Positions 57,950-64,000 of a stretch of DNA of 64,000 nucleotides are shown piece by piece. How positions within the stretch are numbered: the stretch's first letter is position 1; each line of letters starts with the position of its first letter. The DNA lies in NCBI GenBank assembly GCA_963931925.1, contig OZ007569.1:44588521-44652520 (forward strand), written 5' to 3'. This stretch comes from Onchidella celtica (Eukaryota > Mollusca > Gastropoda > Systellommatophora > Onchidiidae). The position numbers and the translations under genes were made by a program. The notes beneath the pieces were generated by a model. The model saw nothing but the letters and a program-made list of their open reading frames with translations, was not told the origin of the DNA and ran no database searches.

Positions 57950-59278
57950 TGATATGTTTAGCATTATCCGGGACAAACTTGTAAACACACCGGTCTATCT
58001 CCCTCTCTTTTTGTCTAGAAAGCTTCCCATTATTCTACATTCCTGCTGTAGATTTCATGCAAACCAGAGCACTACGCATTCATTTCTGTCAGGAAAATTG
58101 TGGGCAAGGAACTGATCGTGTATCAATATCGTTTCCAGTGCGGCGGGCTTACTATGGGAGATCACTGTATTTTACATTTTTACAACGCTTCATTTAAAAA
58201 TACCTGAACTTTGAATCAACACAATCGGTCCATACAAAGGCGATTGAGCTGGATTAGTTGGCACTTACTTAAATTAATTTTATAATTTTTGAAACTGTCA
58301 TTAATTAGGCTGCAGTGTCGAGCAAAAAATTAAACCACATTGAATTACTCCTGGAAGTTTTTTTTTTTTCAACTAGATGAATTTCCCGGCATTGTCCGGG
58401 ATGAATCTGTGAACCCCCGTACCATCTCTCTCTCTCTTTTTGGTCTAGAAAGCTTCCTATATATTCTACAGTCTTACTACAGATTTCATGCGCACCAGAG
58501 CACTACGCACTCATTTCTGGTAGGGAAATTGCACTCACCAATCTGAACGCGCATTAATTCATCGTATCCGGTGTAGTGATCTTACTACAGGGAGCCAAAA
58601 CAAAGATCATTGTATTTTACATTTTTACAACTTTTTATTGAAACATACCTGAAACTTGAATTAACACAATCGGTCGATACAAAAGCGATTGGGCGGGATT
58701 AGTTGACACTTCGGAATTTAAACTTTATAAATTTTGAAAATATCATTTAGGCTGTAGCGTCGAGCAAACAAAAGGGTCAAAATTGCACCACAATGAAATA
58801 CTCCCACCGCGTTTTTTTTTTTTTAATAACTAGATGAGGTTCCCGCCCCTATCCGGGATAAACCCGTGACCCACCACTCTATTTCGCTCTTTCTTATTGG
58901 CCTACAAATTACATACTTTTTTAGCTTTCCGTGGGCACCAGAGCACTACTCACTCATTTCTGATATGGAAATTTTGAGCACGGAAGTGAACGCGTATTAA
59001 TATCGTTTTTTCCGGTGCGGTGAGCTTGCTGCAGGGAGCCAAAACAAAGATCATTGTGTTTTACATGTTTACAACTTTTTATTTAAAAATACCTGAAACT
59101 TGAATCAACACAATCGGTCCATACAAAAGCAATTGGGCTGGATTAGTTGACACTTAGGAAAACTAACGTTATAATTGTTGAAACTGTCATTGAGGCTGTA
59201 GCGTCGAGAAAAAAAAAGGGGTCCAAAATTGCATCACAATGAAATACTCCCGCCACACTTTTTTTTTTTATAATAAGA
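57950..59278. repeat. Three tandem copies of a ~455-bp repeat
   Basis: Copies begin near 57950, 58374 and 58833. Shared words in order: 'cccgg/atccgggat', 'tctagaaagcttcc', 'ccagagcactac.cactcatt', 'gaacgcg.attaa', 'acaacttttta', 'cctgaa.cttgaat.aacac', 'aatcggtc.atacaaa', 'ggctgtagcgtcgag', then 'aatgaaatactccc' and a poly-T run. The first copy is the most diverged and slightly shorter. No coding content. Confidence 0.85.
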
Positions 59279-62200
59279 TAAGATTTTTCGTGAGTAGTCT
59301 TTTACTGTGATGCATAATGATTAGGTGGTGAGCCCCCAGTGTGGAGCTTACGCCAGGCTGGTCTGGGTTACCCCTTATGCTCTAGAATGATGTTGTCATG
59401 AGAGATTGCCTTTGGTTGGTTGTTTTTTTCTGCTATATTGTGCATTATACGTTTTGTTGGCGGGGTTTAGTCGTTAGAATGTAAACTTGTGCGTACTAAA
59501 AATCCTAAAATACCGGAACTAAAGCTTCTCCTATACCTAGTTAACTCTGGACACTCACTTAAAATACGTGGAACTGCCATAAGTGTCAGCCAGAATTATT
59601 TTTTTTTTAAAAGAATTTCATAAAGAAATGCGTTGGTGTATACTTTATAACAAGGACAAGCGCTGCTTTCTCTCTGTTGTTATCTCAGGTATTTTTCTAC
59701 ATAGTTTTTATTTAATTATTTTGATATACATCTATCTCTTTCTATGTAATGAAGAGCTGATTTTGTGATCTTATGATAAGGATTGTTTGACACTGAGTTC
59801 TAACTTTCACATTCAGCCCTCCTAAATTCCCATGCATTTCTTAATTGCAACTATCATATAAAGAATGTATGTGATTAAGAATTAATCAAAGCTAAAGCGC
59901 CATTTCAGTATCAATTAATAAAATTGCATAATCAAAAAGATCTGACAAAATGTTAATTCGAAATGACAATCAAATAGGACGGATAAGGAACTTATTTAAT
60001 CCACTATTTTTTATTGGAGAAAAGTTAAATTAATTATATAAAAATGAAAGAACCACAATTTGGTGGAAAAATTAATTTCTTCTTGTATCACATTGTCAGA
60101 AACACACTCCTGCAAACAAGTGGACCTTTTTTTCTGGGCACACACATAATCATATTTTATGCATGCACTATATGACAAGATGTAATCTGTACAAATGCGA
60201 AGCACTTTGATAATTTTGTCCCATCCTTGGGTCGAAAAAAAAACAAAAAAACACCACCTACAAGGAGAGAACCAATGTATTTCGCAAAGCCCCAAGTTAG
60301 GGACAACGACAAACAAAGCTGTACAAAAAAATTCAGAAAGAATCCGCAAATGTAAGAAATTACACCTGTCTTGTACTGACCAAATTCTGTCATTTGGTAC
60401 CGGCGGCAATGAGCACACTCGTGAGTTGACCCTTTTAAGGTATGCTAGCTGATACACTAATCTAATTTAACGCTCTTGAAAAGCAATCACACAGGAGCCA
60501 TGGACAAGCCGAAACAAGGCACCAAGCAAGGGCGACATAAACCATACATTTTTTTTGTTTTTGGTAAAACAAACGTCCGGGTATCGATAATTATCACTGA
60601 TCTGAATATCAGGTGTGACCCTGTATAAAAATGTTGAAGCGTTTACTTCTTGCGATTTAGTCAGCAACTGATGCCAAGCATGGCAAATCCCAAGAGTATC
60701 ACTGAATTCAAAACATCAACATAAAAAAGAAGGAGGAGTTGTATTGCATATCAGGATAATGAATAAATTGATAATATTCAAAGGTGGTAACGGCGAAGAA
60801 AACCGACAACCCCTCCATATCTACCCTTCGTTTTAACTCCCAATGAGGATTCTTCTACAATTTCCATAGAAATGGATAATCTAAGATCCAATATTTCATA
60901 ATTGAAACATATTTAACTTTAAATATTTTTTCCATGTTATTTATCTATTTATTATATTTACTAACTTATTTCTCAGGTGTTTGCTTATCTATTTATTTAC
61001 TTTCTAGTTAATTCAGTTCTTTATGTTTTTCTTACTTACGGTACAGTCGTTTTACTTTGTAAGTGGGAGGGAGGGGGTGTGGGATGAGGTATAATTGTTT
61101 TTCTTAAATTTATTTTTCTATTATTTTTATTCTATTCTTCCTATTCTGTTCTCTTCTCTTCTCTTCTCTTCTCTTCGGTTCTCTTCTACCCAGTTCTGCC
61201 CTATTCTACTCTGTTGTATAATATCCTACTCTTGTTTTATTTTGTTTTTATTATTTTTTAAGATTCATTTTATCATATTCTTGTGGAGCCACCTCTAGTG
61301 CCGTGATGCAAGATACCCCCTGATTTTGCACAATAACAAACCATCCAGACTTTGTGCCGCGGAAGACCATGCATAGGCAGAAGTTTGAGAAAAGTTGTGC
61401 TTGAATTTTTATTTTGTGTGTGTGTGTGTGTGTGTGGATTTGTCAAAATATAGTACACCATCCATCCATCCTGTCTAGGAAGACAATTCCTTGGCAGATG
61501 TTTGAGAAAAGTTGTGCTTGGATTTTATACCGATTCCTCACAATAATAGATTATCCCGTCTTTGTGCTGCGAAGATCAATCGTTGGCCGTAGCTGGAGAA
61601 AAGTTGTGCGGACGGCTCGGGGGTAAATGGCAGGTCCAACATGCCACTTTCGTCCACTCTTGGTTGTCGATCTAAATATTCAACAGTGGGTCTTAAACTT
61701 CGTGTAGTTGGACTTGTAAAGGTAGTAAGGGTTGAAAAGTTGAAATTATCTATTATTACCACACCTTTGGGATGGGAGGGGAGGTGTTGGGTAATAACAG
61801 ATAATTTGTGACCAAATCGCGTATTTGCAGCTACTTACACCTTGCTCTCCCCATTATGTCGAAACGCCCACAAGTCTTTATCCCGGTGTCAAAAATTCTT
61901 TAAAGATAGTTCATAATTTATACCAGGCATATAGCAAAGCTAATGCAGGACTGACAGTATGGAACTGTTAGTTGCATTTCAACCTCAGTGAACTTGTTTC
62001 CGATTGTAAAAAGGACTCAATAAAGGACACATCTTGATGTATTTAATTATTATTTAGTATACGCCAATAATGGTATTAGACATTTTTGACAGATTTGAGA
62101 TATTAAGAAAAAACTGTTTCTTTTCCTGTCACTTGGTGACTTATGTCATAATGATTCTATTGGATCATTACTTTTTCTTATTGGCGCATTTCTTTTTCTG

Positions 62201-62850
62201 TAATATTATCTGATAGCCCTTATGCTCAGGAATGCAATGAACCGTCATTTGCCTTTTGGCATAAGTCTGACATATGCCATTAAGATAGAGCGGTGACGAT
62301 ATGTTAATAAAGTTGATGTTCTCCTCTGTGTCCTTGTCTCCTTTGTTCATGAATGACAGTGTGGACCGAAGTGTACTGATTATTGTAAGAGATTCTGTTC
62401 GCTGGGTAAAATGTCTTGCATGGGATACAAATAAAATGTTTAATTTAATTGAAAATGTCATGAGACGGGCAATTTCTCAACACTGCTTTAAGTTGCCACT
62501 CTATAGACGGACACATTTTTCCATAACCTTTCTGGCGTTGCTAAATACGAGAAAAAAAAGACGCATACAAATCGAAAACTAAACAAATCAAAACAAAAAC
62601 AAAAGCACATACACACACACACACACACACAGTAAACTCTATAGGGTCGCAGCAAGGCTTGAAACAAAAGTAAATTTTTTTAAGGGGGGAGGGGGAGAGA
62701 AAAAAGTTTTGATGGGCGGGTGCAAGATTTCACGAATTCACTGCTCTCTATTTTCTTTTAGATTGTCTTTCCTTTTTTCTTGTTTAATTTATTGTACGGT
62801 TTCAGAGTTTGGCGGAATACAACTTTCTGTCCCACAGTCGGTAGGCTATT

Positions 62851-62955
62851 AATCATAATAATAATAATGGATGGCATTTATATAGCGCATATCAACTGCC
62901 ATTAGAAATGCTCCATGCGCTTTACAGAAGCTCTGTCACTCGCTATTTCTTTCTC

Positions 62956-62999
<44 letters not shown>

Positions 63000-63490
63000 T
63001 CTATCTCTCTGTCTCAGAGCAAATTGTAACCGCAGCCTATAAGGCGCAGTTCACAATTCACAACAGTTCACAACTTACAACTTGTATTCTAAAGTATTAT
63101 AATAATATTTGAATACCTATTAATATTTATTTAATAATGAATTATAATTTTTTGTTGGTGATATGGTGGGGGGTGGTGGTGGGAGGGGGGAGTGATACGG
63201 CTAAATTTTAATCTATTAGTTTTAATTTCAATTTTTCCCGGGCAGCGGCCTGTACGGTCTGCTCTTTATGATTTCCAACTGCCAAGGTATCTTTACCGTG
63301 CACACAGGCCCTCCAAATTTTTCGTCCTTATCCGAGAAGACCAGGTACTCGATCCTACCTCCCAATAGGATCAGGGACACGAAAATATGAGAAAAATCCC
63401 AATTTCCAACATTCCTGCACAGCCCGGGTTTTGAACCGGGGACAATTGACATGAGAGGCGAGCACCTTGCCTCTAGACCACCTTGTCCCC
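62851..63490 (-). repeat. tRNA-derived SINE, full-length
   Basis: On the minus strand it starts GGGGACAAGGTGGTCTAGAG at 63490. TGGTCTAGAGG fits the polymerase III A box and GGTTCAAAACC (about 63427-63437) fits the B box. The body continues through the block shared with 392-993, a (CT/GA)n microsatellite near 62955-63015, and a tail with 'GCGCTATATAAATGCCATC' and (TTA)n ending near 62851. It lies 24 bp past the stop of receptor 4, on the same strand. The left arm lacks it, so it inserted after the segmental duplication. Confidence 0.8.
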
Positions 63491-63513
63491 ATTAGAGCCA
63501 TTCCAAGGCTTCT

Positions 63514-64000
63514 CTACTTCATCGCAGATTTCTCAATGGGCCAGTTACTCTTAAAAAATGTTTTACTAAATGTTTGCCTGTAGTTCCGATTCAAAGTGAT
63601 ATAAACAAAGAAATTGACGGAGGCATTCAAAGCACTCAGTGTAAACATGATGTCCAGCGCCATAATGTACAAGTCATGGTAAGTGCCATCATGATCAAAG
63701 CCAGGTACTAGTAGACTGATGTATACGACCACAACTGTTGGTGTGTTACACGCAATGAACACACAAGATAACGAACACACAATTGCTATCGGTCTGATGT
63801 ATTTTCTTGAAATTGCAGAATTTGTCACCTTTACTTTCGGCACATCATTTTTAGAACCACTTTTCGAGCTTTGAGAGTGCTGGTGTTTTTCAGACTGTTG
63901 AGAGGTGGAACTTTTTTGAAAGTGACTGGATTTTCGAAGTTCCTTAATCATTACAACAGTGTTGATAAAAATCACGACTTCAGCGACTGTGGGCAGCACG
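63514..64000 (-). CDS. Class A GPCR, C-terminal part (receptor 4, runs off window)
   Basis: About 162 codons, from TM5 to the stop (TAG, 63516-63514 on the minus strand); the start lies beyond 64000. It contains TM5 (LPTVAEVVIFINTVVMI), a Ser/Gln-rich loop 3 with SSHFQKSSTSQQS, TM6 with CNTP, a GFDHDGTYHDLY extracellular loop, TM7 with NASVNFFVY, and a tail starting NRNYRQTF. It is the closest paralogue of receptor 2 and keeps the frame that receptor 2 lost. A GTG near the window edge is not a start. Confidence 0.9.
   Translation of the reverse strand, partial: VLPTVAEVVIFINTVVMIKELRKSSHFQKSSTSQQSEKHQHSQSSKSGSKNDVPKVKVTNSAISRKYIRPIAIVCSLSCVFIACNTPTVVVVYISLLVPGFDHDGTYHDLYIMALDIMFTLSALNASVNFFVYITLNRNYRQTFSKTFFKSNWPIEKSAMK

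Larger units (their letters stand above)
59280..64000 (-). repeat. Inverted segmental duplication, right arm
   Basis: Minus-strand counterpart of 19910-26890, with the blocks listed for that arm. It ends at about 59280 inside one arm of the foldback palindrome seen at 26806-26994, and continues past the window. It contains an extra ~0.9 kb (about 60060-61000) and a SINE not found in the left arm. The 148-codon minus frame at 60011-60457 lies mostly in the extra part and has no recognisable domain. Confidence 0.8.

Noticed and set aside
60011..60457. 148-codon minus frame
   Set aside because: No recognisable motif; it lies largely in DNA inserted in the right arm and is interrupted relative to the left arm.
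63420..63490. Possible functional tRNA gene on the minus strand
   Set aside because: A and B boxes are present, but it continues into a SINE body and tail, so it is a retroposon head.

Overview
This window looks like nuclear DNA of a mollusc, most plausibly a heterobranch gastropod. It is AT-rich and intron-poor, holds a cluster of single-exon class A receptors resembling gastropod chemosensory-receptor families, and is otherwise filled by retrotransposons, a MULE DNA transposon, a tRNA-derived SINE and large minisatellites. The organism is inferred from gene content only; nothing in the sequence names the species.

Layout. 0.4-1.7 kb: a 5'-truncated SINE-like repeat, a hAT-like terminal remnant and a decayed receptor pseudogene on the minus strand. 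1.76-9.55 kb: a complete Ty3/Gypsy-type LTR element (element 1) with apparently identical 868-bp LTRs and a 5-bp target duplication. 9.55-10.7 kb: a degenerate tandem repeat, a local duplication and a second receptor pseudogene scrap. 12.1-29.1 kb: three receptor genes on the plus strand; the second has a frameshift in its last membrane segment. 32.0-46.2 kb: a ~73-bp minisatellite split by a second, related LTR element (element 2, 35.46-44.22 kb, 1,235-bp LTRs). 47.4-48.1 kb: an 87-bp minisatellite. 48.9-56.1 kb: two related hairpin-forming minisatellites (47- and 49-bp units), the first split by a MULE with a 9-bp target duplication. 57.9-59.3 kb: three tandem ~455-bp repeats. 59.3-64.0 kb: an inverted, diverged copy of 19.9-26.9 kb, ending in a fourth receptor gene that runs off the window.

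How it fits together. The host genes are the receptors, four loci plus two relics, spread by direct and inverted duplication. Both LTR elements carry the integrase upstream of reverse transcriptase, the Ty1/copia-like pol order known from the Gmr1-like branch of Ty3/Gypsy. Each copy is damaged: element 1 has a stop codon inside RNase H, and element 2 lacks about 100 residues of Gag capsid plus a frame change. Element 1 also has its LTR-end/primer-binding-site junction repeated four times in tandem. Both elements and the MULE landed inside tandem-repeat DNA.
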